Shown one piece after another: positions 7,453 through 15,923 of a stretch of DNA of 29,664 nt. The notes beneath the pieces are model-generated. The model saw nothing but the letters and a program-made list of their open reading frames with translations, was not told the origin of the DNA and searched no databases. The first letter of the stretch is position 1; each line of letters starts with the position of its first letter. The translations under genes and the position numbers were made by a program. The stretch comes from a virus: the IMG/VR virus record IMGVR_UViG_3300018079_000030, positions 1 to 29,664 of that record; one strand, written 5' to 3'.

Positions 7453-8922
7453 ATGACTGACCGAGAAGAAGAGGGCGTTCCCAGGGATAGCATCGTGGTC
7501 GCGAGGGAGGTCCCGCCAGACCCGTTCGACGGCGCCGACCAGAGGACCCTGCTGCACCTCCTGAAGGCGGTCCGGCCGACGGGCGGCACGAATGTAGGCA
7601 CGGAGGTCGGCGCGAGGGCGCACCTGATCCACAAGGAGGCGTCGCGCCGGATGCGCGACCTGAACGCGACGCACGCGACCTGCCTGGACGCGAAGCGCTC
7701 GAGCTCCGTCGGGATGGGCCATCGCGACCAGGCGATCTATGAGGCCCTGGATCCACTCTGCCGCCACGGCTGGCAGGACGTGCTGGACTCGAGTGGGGAG
7801 GACATGACGGGGGAGGGCGAGGGCTTCATCGAGGTCGTGTGGACCCCGGAGCGCGCGAGGGTGCTGGCGATCAACCACCTCGACGGAGCGCAGGTCAACG
7901 TGGTCGTGGAGAGGCAGAACGACTCCGAGCAGGTTCACTACCAGGTGACCAGCAATATCGCCACCCGCGAGACGGTGGCGATGGCGGCGTGGGGTGACCT
8001 GCTGGACCTGAGGGCCCGCCACGAGGCGAGCGGAGGCACGGTCCGGAACGGCTCGATCGGGCGCAGCGACGGAGTGCTCGCCTCGCCGCTCGGCGGCAGG
8101 ATCGTCGACTCGGAGGTGATCCACCTGCGCACGCCGACGCCCCGGGATCCCTACATGGGCTACCCTGACTGGGTGTCGGCCACGCCTTTCATCGAGCTCG
8201 TGCAGGCGATGGTTCGCCACGAGTTCGACTTCCACTTCAACCGGGGCGTGCCGGAGCTCCTGCTGACCCTCATCGGGGGCTCCATCTCGGAGCCGGACTG
8301 GGAGGCCATCAAGTCGATCTTTCGCGCGAGCCAGGGGCCGGGGAACAGCCGCAAGACCGCCGCGGTCAGGTTGACCGGCAGCCCGGAGGACGTGAAGGTC
8401 CAGGTCGACAAGCTGGGCGAGGAGGGCGCGCGAGACTACTTCGGGGAGAAGGTCGACACGATGGCGATGCTGATAGCCACGGCGCACGGGGTGCCCCCGA
8501 TGCTCGCGAACATCCTCCTGCCCGGCAAGATCGGCGCCGCGAACGAGGGCCCGAACGCCCTGATGCTGTTCCAGAAGCGGAAGCTCGGGCAGATCCAGCG
8601 ATCCGTGTCTGCCATTCTGGCCCGCACCCTGGGTTCTGGGGTGCCGCTGAACAATCCGGACGATCAATCCCGAACGCTGACGGCTGCGCACTTCTTGGGG
8701 ACGAAGTACGTCGGGAAGCAGGTCGACCCGGACTCCCAGATGCCCATCTACCACGAGGTCGGGAACGGCTTCCGCACGGTTCTGGACGGCATGACGCTAG
8801 GCGCGCAGGACGCCCTGTCTAGGATGAAGGAGCCGATCGCGGGCTCCGGCCGGAATCCGGCGGACGGGCTGCTCGGCGGCGCGGACGACCGCAGGAGTGG
8901 AGACCCGAGGAGGAGCCGATGA
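7453..8922 (+). CDS. Phage portal protein
   Basis: A 489-residue protein of normal portal length. Recognisable parts: RDLNATHATCLDAKRSSSVG near the start, VIHLRTPTPRDPYMGYPDWV (middle), VRHEFDFHFNRGVPELLLTL, and DTMAMLIATAHGVPPMLANI followed by a PNALMLFQKRKLGQIQ segment. The order fits the PBSX/Phage_portal_2 type of portals. It forms the dodecameric ring for DNA passage at the head vertex. Unusually it is on the plus strand, divergent from the protease-capsid operon. ATG 7453 has only a weak ribosome site (GGGA). The last 25 residues are Arg/Asp/Gly-rich, and the stop overlaps the next start (ATGA). Confidence 0.88.
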   Translation: MTDREEEGVPRDSIVVAREVPPDPFDGADQRTLLHLLKAVRPTGGTNVGTEVGARAHLIHKEASRRMRDLNATHATCLDAKRSSSVGMGHRDQAIYEALDPLCRHGWQDVLDSSGEDMTGEGEGFIEVVWTPERARVLAINHLDGAQVNVVVERQNDSEQVHYQVTSNIATRETVAMAAWGDLLDLRARHEASGGTVRNGSIGRSDGVLASPLGGRIVDSEVIHLRTPTPRDPYMGYPDWVSATPFIELVQAMVRHEFDFHFNRGVPELLLTLIGGSISEPDWEAIKSIFRASQGPGNSRKTAAVRLTGSPEDVKVQVDKLGEEGARDYFGEKVDTMAMLIATAHGVPPMLANILLPGKIGAANEGPNALMLFQKRKLGQIQRSVSAILARTLGSGVPLNNPDDQSRTLTAAHFLGTKYVGKQVDPDSQMPIYHEVGNGFRTVLDGMTLGAQDALSRMKEPIAGSGRNPADGLLGGADDRRSGDPRRSR

Positions 8923-9023
8923 GTCTCACCAGCGTCGATCTCGCCCGCGATCCTGACGGGCGCTGGCACATCCTGATCTGCGGTGGCGGGGGCCGATGGT
9001 GCTACGTGGTCCCGATCGAGTAA
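8919..9023 (+). CDS. 34-residue protein coupled to portal
   Basis: ATG 8919 overlaps the portal stop (ATGA) and has a perfect AGGAGG ribosome site 6 nt upstream. The frame ends at TAA 9021-9023. The product starts MSLTSVDLARDPDGRWHILI and ends GGRWCYVVPIE; it reads as a small beta-rich protein. No family is recognised. The strong ribosome site, tight overlap and codon use support a real gene. Confidence 0.6.
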   Translation: MSLTSVDLARDPDGRWHILICGGGGRWCYVVPIE

Positions 9024-9024
9024 C

Positions 9025-9585
9025 GTGGCGCTCTTCCCCGACGACGCGGTAGAGGAGATGCTGCGGCTCTACGGGGCCGAGGAGCTGGAGCGGGCCCGAG
9101 CCCTGATCGGCTCGAGCACGCTGCGAGCGGCGGTGACACTGATCGTCGAGGCCCAACTCGGGGCCGACGGGTCCGGCACGGCGCGGATCTTCGTCCCTCA
9201 CTACTGGGCGGAGTTCTACCACGACGGGCGCGAGGGCTTCTCGGCGGAGTCGGGGCGCCTCCTGGTCTTCTTCGCGGACCCCGACGACGACCCCCGCCTG
9301 GAGGGCGGCTACCCGATCCGACAGGCTGACGTCCGGCGCCTGTCGCGAGAGGCTTTCTTCGCCGGCCTCGCCGAGAACGAGGCCCGGGCCGCGGCGGGGG
9401 CACCCCCGTTCATGTTCGTCCTGCGGTCCGTCGGGCCTGCAGGAGCACACCCCTTCTTCGACCAGCTCGCCGTCGGCGCGGCAGACCGGGCGGGCTTCTT
9501 TGCGGGACTCGCCGTCGACCAGCTCGTGCAGGATAACCTGGACGAGGAGGGCCCGGAGCGCGCTACGGCGTCGGTTCGACTCTGA
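9025..9585 (+). CDS. Possible tail-completion/neck protein
   Basis: A 186-residue product read from GTG 9025, one nt after the preceding stop (MALFPDDAVEEML...). The longer frame starting at 8983 would overlap the 34-residue gene. Residues about 55-75 (ARIFVPHYWAEFYHDGREGF) and 130-150 (GPAGAHPFFDQLA) recall the HK97 gp10-type neck family, in which a tyrosine/aromatic segment is followed by a 'HPFF' stretch. Position after the portal fits. Similarity is by eye and weak. It ends 24 nt before a convergent gene, with no clear terminator between them. Confidence 0.5.
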   Translation: MALFPDDAVEEMLRLYGAEELERARALIGSSTLRAAVTLIVEAQLGADGSGTARIFVPHYWAEFYHDGREGFSAESGRLLVFFADPDDDPRLEGGYPIRQADVRRLSREAFFAGLAENEARAAAGAPPFMFVLRSVGPAGAHPFFDQLAVGAADRAGFFAGLAVDQLVQDNLDEEGPERATASVRL

Positions 9586-9609
9586 CGACCAGCGTTTCAA
9601 AGACGAACA

Positions 9610-11019
9610 TCAGTCGCCTCTCGCCGCCAGGGCCTTCGAGAGCAGCGGCGCGCCGACACCTTCAAGCAGCCCGTGAACGTTCAAGCGCGGATCGCGGGGG
9701 TCCTGGATGGTACACGCCGAGTACCAGTTCAGCACGTCCACGCCGGCTGCCTCGGCTACGCGCCGGATACCCCTGTAGAGCTCGCCCATCCACTCCGTCC
9801 GCTGCGCCTCGATCGCCGCGCGGCGCCACGGGTGCCCATCCGCGAGCAGGGACTGTCCGGCCTCGTAGCAGGCGAAGTAGGGGACGCGGTGGCGCGCGAG
9901 GATCGCCGCGTGCTGGGCCAGGGGGCCCATCGGGTCTCGAGTGGGGTCGTTAATCCCGGTAGCGATCTCCTCCAGCCGCGCGAGGCAGCTCGCTCGGAGC
10001 TCGTCCTGCGTGGGGCACGAGCCGGTGGCCTCCCACTCCTCCTTGTGGGCCTTGAGGGGCGTCACGTAGAGCGCCGGGCCGGCCAAGTCGGGCGTCACGC
10101 CTAGACCCGCTAGCTCCGAGAGGAGCCTGTCCATGTGGGAAGGGACCGTCAGCTGCCCGCCGACGAACAGCCAGTACGGCCGCGCTCCCAGGAATCTCGG
10201 CTGGCCGAAGACCCGGTCGGCGACTCGCTTGAGGGTCTGGATCTCGCGGGCCGCGAACCTGTGCCAGGACCAGGCCACGACGTCCTCCGGGCGCCCAGGG
10301 TGGCCGTCCGGCTCGTGCAGCCAGCCATGCACCGGGAAGCCCGCATTCCAGATCTCGTTCACGTACTCTATGACCGGCGGCAGCTCGACGGAGTCGCGGA
10401 TCGCTACTAGGTACTCCTCGAGGCGAGTCTCGTATTCCGCGACGCTAAGTTCGAACCGGGGCGGGGCGTTCCACCAGAGGTTGCAGTGGAGCAGGCGGGA
10501 AATCTTCGCCTGAATCTCCACGGCCATCTCCTCGCCCTGAATCAGGTCAGAGGGGAGAACGCGACCTCTTGACCAGTCGGGGCGACGGTCTCGTCTGGCC
10601 TGCCAGCCGAGGTCCAGAGTGCGGAAGACGCGAGGTCGGAGCGAGGCGAGGGCTTCGAGAGACGGGATGTGCAGGCGCGGGGCCTGCGGCGTAAACGGGA
10701 GCACGTCGAGCATGCGCAGCGCAGCCGAGGTAGGTCGCCTCGTCCAGCTCAGGGACCCGGCCCCGGAGGGCCCAAGGATGACCAGCCAGTCACGGTAGGC
10801 CCGAGCCGCGTCGGAGATCGGCAGGCCCTCGAGCAGCCGCACCCCGTGCCGACGCCCGTCCTCGACGGGCCACCCTTCAGAAAGTAGGCTGGCCTCGCCA
10901 ATCGGCCTGCCGGCGTCGTCGAAGATCTCGAACCTCCGGGCGCGCGCGATCGGGCTGGCGAGCAGCGGCAGCGGGGAGGAGAAGCAGAAACTGGGATTCA
11001 GGCCGTAGTACGTGGTCAT
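9610..11019 (-). CDS. Clan GH-A glycosidase-like protein
   Basis: A 469-residue product from ATG 11019, which overlaps the previous stop (ATGA); the longer frame has an unlikely 30-residue extension. Two motifs fit a clan GH-A (beta/alpha)8 glycosidase. LPPVIEYVNEIWN carries Asn221-Glu222, the usual acid/base on strand 4. PYFACYEAGQS carries Glu386, a likely nucleophile on strand 7. Similar 'EY-NE-WN' proteins exist in bacteria and phages and are mostly uncharacterised. No signal peptide or carbohydrate-binding module is seen. It is the last gene of the leftward operon, after the metallophosphoesterase. Together with the sulfatase it suggests glycan processing, but it could also be a virion protein. 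Substrate unknown. Confidence 0.6.
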   Translation of the reverse strand: MTTYYGLNPSFCFSSPLPLLASPIARARRFEIFDDAGRPIGEASLLSEGWPVEDGRRHGVRLLEGLPISDAARAYRDWLVILGPSGAGSLSWTRRPTSAALRMLDVLPFTPQAPRLHIPSLEALASLRPRVFRTLDLGWQARRDRRPDWSRGRVLPSDLIQGEEMAVEIQAKISRLLHCNLWWNAPPRFELSVAEYETRLEEYLVAIRDSVELPPVIEYVNEIWNAGFPVHGWLHEPDGHPGRPEDVVAWSWHRFAAREIQTLKRVADRVFGQPRFLGARPYWLFVGGQLTVPSHMDRLLSELAGLGVTPDLAGPALYVTPLKAHKEEWEATGSCPTQDELRASCLARLEEIATGINDPTRDPMGPLAQHAAILARHRVPYFACYEAGQSLLADGHPWRRAAIEAQRTEWMGELYRGIRRVAEAAGVDVLNWYSACTIQDPRDPRLNVHGLLEGVGAPLLSKALAARGD

Positions 11020-12089
11020 CGGCGCAGGTTCGGCTTTCTCTTCGTCAGATATAGGAGCGTGTCGGACACTACGCCGTGCTTGGCGTCCATGAACAGCAGG
11101 CGCTGGCACGGGTCCCCCGCGGCGGCGAGCTGCTCCTTCGCGAACTCGTTGTCGGACTCGGTCGTGCCGTTCGCGTAGAACCTACGATACCCGAGGGTCG
11201 CCATAGCGGGCGTGTGGAAGTGGCCGAAGAGCAGGTTGTCCCACTTCTCGTCGATTGCGTCGATCCAGCCCCACGCTTTCTTACCGGCCCCGTACCAAGG
11301 GAAGCCTGCGAAGCCGCCGCTGATTTGGTGGCCGTGCACCATCAGGTTCCCCCAGTCGAACACGCGATCCACCACGTAGAAGTCCTCGGGAGCGATGAAC
11401 TCCAGTCTTGAGCGAAGTTCCTTCCTTGGGGCCTCCTTGGTCCCGAGCAGCGTAGCAAGCAGGACCTGGTAGGTCACGCGGTCCCAATTCGTGAGCGGGT
11501 TGGCCCGCGTGGACTTTGGCCCGTTGCGCCCGTGGTTGCCGGCCACGCAGAGGACCTTCACCCGCGGGAAGTGCTCGAGCGCGGTGAGGATCGCCCGCGA
11601 GAAGATCCGAGGGGCGTTCACGCACGCCTGGTCGAAGAGGGAAGAGTCGATCTCGTGCGCCTGATGCGGGAAGATGTCCTCCCCCTCGATCATGTCGCCT
11701 CCGAGGTAGACATGGATCTCGTCGACGCGCGCGATCTTGCGGCGCAGGTCGGCGATGTATGCGGCCTTCTGCACGGCTAGAAGCACTCGCTCCTCCGCGA
11801 CTTGCGTGTCGTAGGACTTAGTGATCTTCCCGATCTGGGTGTCGGAGAGGTGCAGTATTGCAATCTCGTCGTAACGGCCCCGGCCGCGACGCGGCGTCGG
11901 CGGGACGCGCAGGACGGGTGGGCTCGCCGCGAGGGCGGACTGCACTGCCTCGACGATGGTCGCCTCCCGCGATTGGGTTTTTCGCAGCCTCCGCTCGAGC
12001 ACGCGCACCTGGGAGCGGAGGTCCGCTACGGACTCGGCCTCGGCGTCCCTTGAAAGGAACTCCTTCAGGGCGGGATTCTTCTTGCTCAT
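11016..12089 (-). CDS. Calcineurin-like metallophosphoesterase
   Basis: A 357-residue product from ATG 12089 (MSKKNPALKEFL), which overlaps the preceding stop (ATGA). A charged coiled coil (about residues 15-50) precedes the phosphoesterase domain. Motifs seen in order: ILHLSDTQIG (about 78), YLGGDMIEG, CVAGNHGRNG, LMVHGHQISGG and LLFGHFHTPA. These give the usual two-metal site, except that motif I reads D-x-Q rather than D-x-H. Phage members of this superfamily are often annotated as Mre11/SbcD-like DNA nucleases or phosphatases; which applies here is not clear. Its place downstream of polymerase and resolvase genes favours a nucleic-acid role. Confidence 0.8.
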   Translation of the reverse strand: MSKKNPALKEFLSRDAEAESVADLRSQVRVLERRLRKTQSREATIVEAVQSALAASPPVLRVPPTPRRGRGRYDEIAILHLSDTQIGKITKSYDTQVAEERVLLAVQKAAYIADLRRKIARVDEIHVYLGGDMIEGEDIFPHQAHEIDSSLFDQACVNAPRIFSRAILTALEHFPRVKVLCVAGNHGRNGPKSTRANPLTNWDRVTYQVLLATLLGTKEAPRKELRSRLEFIAPEDFYVVDRVFDWGNLMVHGHQISGGFAGFPWYGAGKKAWGWIDAIDEKWDNLLFGHFHTPAMATLGYRRFYANGTTESDNEFAKEQLAAAGDPCQRLLFMDAKHGVVSDTLLYLTKRKPNLRR

Positions 12090-12364
12090 CGGGACTTGAC
12101 CTTTATGGGCTTCCCGGTCGTTGGATCGACGCCGAGGCAGCGACTGGCGTGGTATCTGAGGGAGTTCAGGCACGGGGCGTTCGAGTAGGTTGCAAGGACG
12201 TACTCTGAGTGGAAGGCGTACAAAGTCTGGCGCGTCCCGCCAGCGGCGCGAGAGCGCAGGAACTCGCGCAGGTCCGAGGAAAGCTCCGGCATGGCGCAGC
12301 AGCGACACCGCTGCCCGGGACGAACGGGCTTCGTGCTAATGAACCTCTTTAGGGCGGATTTCAT
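12086..12364 (-). CDS. Small Cys-containing protein, unknown function
   Basis: A 92-residue basic protein. RCRCCAM near residue 20 and two later Cys (NAPCLNS, ASRCLGV) could form a zinc site. It ends with a basic tail GKPIKVKSR. It starts at ATG 12364, 4 nt after the resolvase stop, and overlaps the metallophosphoesterase start (ATGA). No family recognised; a small DNA- or RNA-binding protein is possible. Confidence 0.6.
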   Translation of the reverse strand: MKSALKRFISTKPVRPGQRCRCCAMPELSSDLREFLRSRAAGGTRQTLYAFHSEYVLATYSNAPCLNSLRYHASRCLGVDPTTGKPIKVKSR

Positions 12365-12368
12365 ATCC

Positions 12369-13007
12369 TTATCCTACCTTCTGCCAAGCCCGTCCGGCGG
12401 CCTGTTCCCAGCACCATCGCGCGAGCAGGAGCGCATCGCCGACATGCTTCCATTCCATCAGGGAGATATTATCGAACTCTGCGGGCGGATTCTGAGGCAC
12501 GGCGTATTCGCCCTTCCGGCTGCGACCGATAGGCGCCCTCTGGTTCTTCCACACCACCTCGTATCCCCAGCCAATCTCCTCGTACAGCCGCGCCTGCATC
12601 GCGTGCTTCTCGACCGAGCCCTTCCACTCAGAGGGCTTCGGCCAGTAGAGGCCGCAGCCGTTTAGGTACCGGAGAGCCACTCGCATGACGCACATCCCAG
12701 CGACGTTTCCGAGATGGATCAGGTCTAGAGGGCGCGCGTGGTACTTACCTCGGACCTGCCGGGTCTCCTGACCCTCGACGGCGCACCAGTCGGGGAACTC
12801 GTCCAGGTAGTAGTGGGTGCAGCCCTCGCCCATCACGCGGCCGAGCATCGGCCAGGGCTTCGAAAGCTCGTGCATCATCGACAGCAACGCGTCGGTGCCG
12901 GTGATCTTCTTGGGTACGCTCACGACGTGCGCCGTCACGGGTCCGAGGTCGTCCCACGAGGCGATCGCGAGGTCGTGCATGTCCGGGTCAATCCCGAGGC
13001 AGAGCAT
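12369..13007 (-). CDS. RuvC-like Holliday-junction resolvase (RNase H fold)
   Basis: A 212-residue product read from ATG 13007 (MLCLGIDPDMHDLAIASWDD). The longer frame would run through the small membrane-protein gene. The first acidic residue is in LGIDPDMHDLA. A second acidic strand is HYYLDEFPDW. A C-terminal HVGDALLLARWCW resembles the last HxxDA helix of RuvC-type nucleases. This fold resolves branched DNA before packaging or during recombination. ATG 13007 overlaps the preceding stop (TGATG). Only moderate certainty that it cuts Holliday junctions rather than other structures. Confidence 0.7.
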   Translation of the reverse strand: MLCLGIDPDMHDLAIASWDDLGPVTAHVVSVPKKITGTDALLSMMHELSKPWPMLGRVMGEGCTHYYLDEFPDWCAVEGQETRQVRGKYHARPLDLIHLGNVAGMCVMRVALRYLNGCGLYWPKPSEWKGSVEKHAMQARLYEEIGWGYEVVWKNQRAPIGRSRKGEYAVPQNPPAEFDNISLMEWKHVGDALLLARWCWEQAAGRAWQKVG

Positions 13008-13141
13008 CAGACCCGCTCCCTCTGAAGTCGCCTTCCGTAAGCGCACCCCACGCCGTATGCGATCAGGACACCTAGCAACGGGTGAAGGTAGAGCCCCGCG
13101 TAGGCGGCCGAGATCAGGCCGATGCTGGCTAAAGAAGTCAC
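13007..13141 (-). CDS. 44-residue membrane protein
   Basis: GTG 13141 overlaps the stop of the MazZ-like gene (GTGA), and TGA 13007-13009 overlaps the resolvase start, so the frame exactly fills the gap between two genes. The product begins MTSLASIGLISAAYAGLYLH, continues PLLGVLIAYGVGCAYG and ends in a basic tail RRLQRERV. It is one or two short transmembrane segments with a positive C-terminus. The fit and overlaps support a real gene; function unknown. Confidence 0.6.
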   Translation of the reverse strand: MTSLASIGLISAAYAGLYLHPLLGVLIAYGVGCAYGRRLQRERV

Positions 13142-13626
13142 GACTTCGGCTCCACGTCGGGGTGATCGTACACGTCATTTAACTCCTCCGGCAGGGACAT
13201 CGCGTAGACCCGATGCAGGGTCTCCACCGCCGCGAGGCAGTTCCACGCTGCCTGTATGAGGTGGTCCTCGTCCGTCAGGCCCTGCGCGGCGCGGTGCAGG
13301 TGACGCACGGCGCTGTCAATGTAGCGGCTGATCGGCTGGCCCTTCTCCCAGTTGCGCTCGCCGTATTTCGCGGCGCCGAGCTCGAGCAGCACGGCCATGC
13401 GGCGAAGCGCCTCGGGCATGCCCCTGAAGAGGAGGTCGAAGCGCCCCTTGCCATGGCGGGAATCCCGCTTGGATCCGGTAGAGAACTCCTCGCGTCGACC
13501 GGAGTCTTTCAGGTGATATTCCAGGTCGTTGGGAGAATTCTCCAGGATCGGAGGTGGAATATAATTGCAATCTTCCCGAGGATCGAAATCATCCGGCTGC
13601 GCAGCGTGCTTAGGATCAGTGAACAT
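13138..13626 (-). CDS. MazZ-like dATP/dGTP diphosphohydrolase-domain protein (DUF5664)
   Basis: A 162-residue product from ATG 13626, overlapping the polymerase stop (TAATG) with GAGGAG 6 nt upstream. Features of the DUF5664 / 'dATP/dGTP diphosphohydrolase N-terminal' family: FSTGSKRDSRHGKGRFDLLF (49-68), AAKYGERNWEKG (86-96), SAVRHLHRA (105-113) and DEDHLIQAAWN (119-129). The E and D residues fit a MazG-type all-helical metal site. In phage phiVC8-like Z-genome phages a member (MazZ) turns dATP/dGTP to the monophosphate, feeding PurZ with dGMP. Family also occurs in phages without Z DNA. Its direct coupling to a PolA gene is notable. Function as nucleotide pyrophosphohydrolase is likely; the Z pathway role is inference. 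Confidence 0.8.
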   Translation of the reverse strand: MFTDPKHAAQPDDFDPREDCNYIPPPILENSPNDLEYHLKDSGRREEFSTGSKRDSRHGKGRFDLLFRGMPEALRRMAVLLELGAAKYGERNWEKGQPISRYIDSAVRHLHRAAQGLTDEDHLIQAAWNCLAAVETLHRVYAMSLPEELNDVYDHPDVEPKS

Positions 13627-15923
13627 TATTTCTCCTCGGGTTGCCACGGGATCAGACTGCCCGCCGAGTCGCGGACGGGCTCGGCGGACTTCGACCAGAC
13701 GCGCGTGAGCAGCGGCTCCGTGCGCATCTGGACCCTCGGTAGGGCGACGCGCGCGGCGTCGATCATCAGGCGGCTCACCTCCATTGCCTGATCGTGCCAG
13801 AGGCTCTCATCGCGAGTCGTCTCGCCGACGACCTGGTCGTGAACGAACGCGATCGGCCGACAGCCGAGGAGTACCGAGCCCCGGCTAGGGTCGTGGCAGG
13901 CGCGGACCACGGCGTTGTTCCCAGTCTTGGCGGCCTCCGCCCCGGGAGACTGCATCGCCTTGCCGTTGGCGATCGAGGTGTAGGTACACCCGACGCGCAC
14001 CGCGCCCATCGGCGTCTCGTAGCGGTACAGCTCGATCGACCGGCCGTCTGGCAGCCGGGCGTCGTTTCGGTAGTCGCGCTGCGACTCCACCCACTTGAAG
14101 TACTGGGGCATCTCCGGGTAGACGTCGCGCCACACCTCGCGCAGCTCGCGCGCCTTGGGTTCCGTCAGCGTCACCCCGTACTGCACTCGCGCCAGGATAC
14201 ACATCTTCTCAGGGCCGATGCCGCCAGGGAACCCGAGGCCGATCGGCTTCGCGAGGTCGCGTAGGTGCTTGTACGCCCTCTCAAGCGCGGGCTCGCCGCA
14301 CCTCTTGAAGAGCAGGAAGATCCGGTAGCGCTCCTCGGCCTCCCCGGCCAGGGATTGCTGGATCTCCGCCTCGGCGCCCTCGAGCGCGCTGCGGATGGCA
14401 ATCTCGGTCGCCAGGCCCGCATGCAGGTCCCACCCGGCGTTGTAGCGAGCCAGGTGCTCGGAGTGCCCGAACAGGTCGTGCGTGACCTGGCCGACGCAGG
14501 CTAGCTCGAGGCAGTGCAGGTCAACGTCGAAGAAGACCGTCCCGTCGCGCGGCCGGTAGCCGCGCCTAGGGTCTATCGACGCGTCCCTCGACCCGTCCTG
14601 GTTCCTCGGGGTCTCGATCGCCTTCGGCACGTTCTGGCCATTGGCAGCCGGGTAGAGTGCCGGCTTGCCCCTGGGGTTGCCCGAGGAGGACGTTCGTGTG
14701 GTCTCCTTAAGGGCATCGTACTTGAAGTGGACGACAGGGTTGCCCTCCAGGGTCGGCAGCTGGTTCGTCGCCATCTTGCGCAGCGATTTCCGTACGTGGT
14801 ACTGCGCCATGATCGGGCAGGCGACCGCTAGGGCCTCTGTCTCTTCGTCGCCCAGCTGGATGTTCTCCTTCCGCGTCCCGTCCTTGAGAACGCGACCGGC
14901 GGTCAGGGTCGGGATGGCCCCCAGGCGACGGTATGCCTCGCCCGCGACTCTCTGCAGCTCAGCCTCGCATATGGACTCCTCTACCGGCGCCCGGAACTTG
15001 ATCCCGAGCTCCTGGAGTCGCGCGACGTAGGGAGACCAGTCGAAACCCCCCGCGTGAGCCCCGTCGTATCCAGACGTGTCTGCTCCCATATCCCGCAGAA
15101 GCTCGGCCGCGCGGTCCAGGTCGCGCTTGTACGGCTCAGGGCCTGAGCCGCCGCGAAGGGCGCCGCTGGACAGGAGGAGGTCCCGGTTCGCGACCAGCAC
15201 GCGGTCTACCTGCCGACGCATCTCGGCCACCGCGACCTGGTCGGTGGCCATGCCCCAGGAGGTCTCCAGGTACAGGCAGAACGACGACAGGAGCTGGAAC
15301 TCCTCCGTCCTCGTGCTGGCGTGGGGGAACTCGCGCTTCCTGTCCTCCTGCGCCTCGTGCACCAGCAGTGTGCCTCGCGCGTCGGCCATCGCGTACTCGG
15401 CCGCCTCGGGGGGGAACTCGTCTGCCCGTAGGCCGTCCAGCATCCCGTAGTGGACTCGCCAGTGGTCCTCCTGGTCCTCCTTCTCCGCTGAGCGGTCGAG
15501 GCCCAGGTACTGGCGCTCCAGGTCAGCGAGGCCGTACTTGATCTCCATCGTGGAGCCGTCTGGCAGGTCGACCCTGTCGAGTCGGCCCGTGAGAGACAGG
15601 TTCAGCAGCCGCTCGCGCCAGAGGGTGTCGGTGCAGTTGCCGGAGTGCAGCGCCGCGAAGACGATCGGGATCAGCTCGGGCCAGGTGGAGCAGGCGCAGG
15701 CGTAGTCGTAACCGCCGTTGTGGGTGACGAGTCGGGCCTCGCCCGCGATCGCCTGCTCGAGCAGGTTGCGCAGCTGCACGAGGAGAGGGTCGCCCTGCGC
15801 GACCAGGCTCGACTGGAGATCGCCCCGGTCGATCCTCCAGGCGAACGAGGCGCAGACGATCCTCGGCGCGATCGCCGCTGGCGAGATAGCGTACGTCTCG
15901 CTGTCCCATGCGATGATCCTCAC
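13626..15923 (-). CDS. Family A DNA polymerase with 3'-5' exonuclease domain
   Basis: A 765-residue replicative polymerase from GTG 15923, overlapping the preceding stop (GTGA). Exonuclease: WDSET (Asp7, Glu9), THNGGYDYA (Asp73) and YAMADARG (Asp181). Polymerase motif A is FFDVDLHCLELA (Asp468). Motif B is RDLAKPIGLGFPGG with Arg555 and Lys559. Motif C is FVHDQVVGE (His695, Asp696). The position equal to E. coli Phe762 is Leu563, and the motif C Glu is Gln697. Leu at that site is seen in many environmental phage polymerases and has been linked to lifestyle. Z-genome phages also use a PolA-type enzyme (DpoZ) with a proofreading domain, but I cannot tell DpoZ from other PolA by eye. No 5'-3' exonuclease domain. 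Confidence 0.92.
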   Translation of the reverse strand: MRIIAWDSETYAISPAAIAPRIVCASFAWRIDRGDLQSSLVAQGDPLLVQLRNLLEQAIAGEARLVTHNGGYDYACACSTWPELIPIVFAALHSGNCTDTLWRERLLNLSLTGRLDRVDLPDGSTMEIKYGLADLERQYLGLDRSAEKEDQEDHWRVHYGMLDGLRADEFPPEAAEYAMADARGTLLVHEAQEDRKREFPHASTRTEEFQLLSSFCLYLETSWGMATDQVAVAEMRRQVDRVLVANRDLLLSSGALRGGSGPEPYKRDLDRAAELLRDMGADTSGYDGAHAGGFDWSPYVARLQELGIKFRAPVEESICEAELQRVAGEAYRRLGAIPTLTAGRVLKDGTRKENIQLGDEETEALAVACPIMAQYHVRKSLRKMATNQLPTLEGNPVVHFKYDALKETTRTSSSGNPRGKPALYPAANGQNVPKAIETPRNQDGSRDASIDPRRGYRPRDGTVFFDVDLHCLELACVGQVTHDLFGHSEHLARYNAGWDLHAGLATEIAIRSALEGAEAEIQQSLAGEAEERYRIFLLFKRCGEPALERAYKHLRDLAKPIGLGFPGGIGPEKMCILARVQYGVTLTEPKARELREVWRDVYPEMPQYFKWVESQRDYRNDARLPDGRSIELYRYETPMGAVRVGCTYTSIANGKAMQSPGAEAAKTGNNAVVRACHDPSRGSVLLGCRPIAFVHDQVVGETTRDESLWHDQAMEVSRLMIDAARVALPRVQMRTEPLLTRVWSKSAEPVRDSAGSLIPWQPEEK

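Noticed and set aside
9586-9609. Bidirectional terminator between the convergent genes
   Set aside because: Only 24 nt, no stable stem and no T-run.
13008-13178. Longer N-terminus for the RuvC-like protein
   Set aside because: The extension overlaps a better small membrane-protein frame and lacks the conserved start; the RNase H fold begins at MLCLGID.
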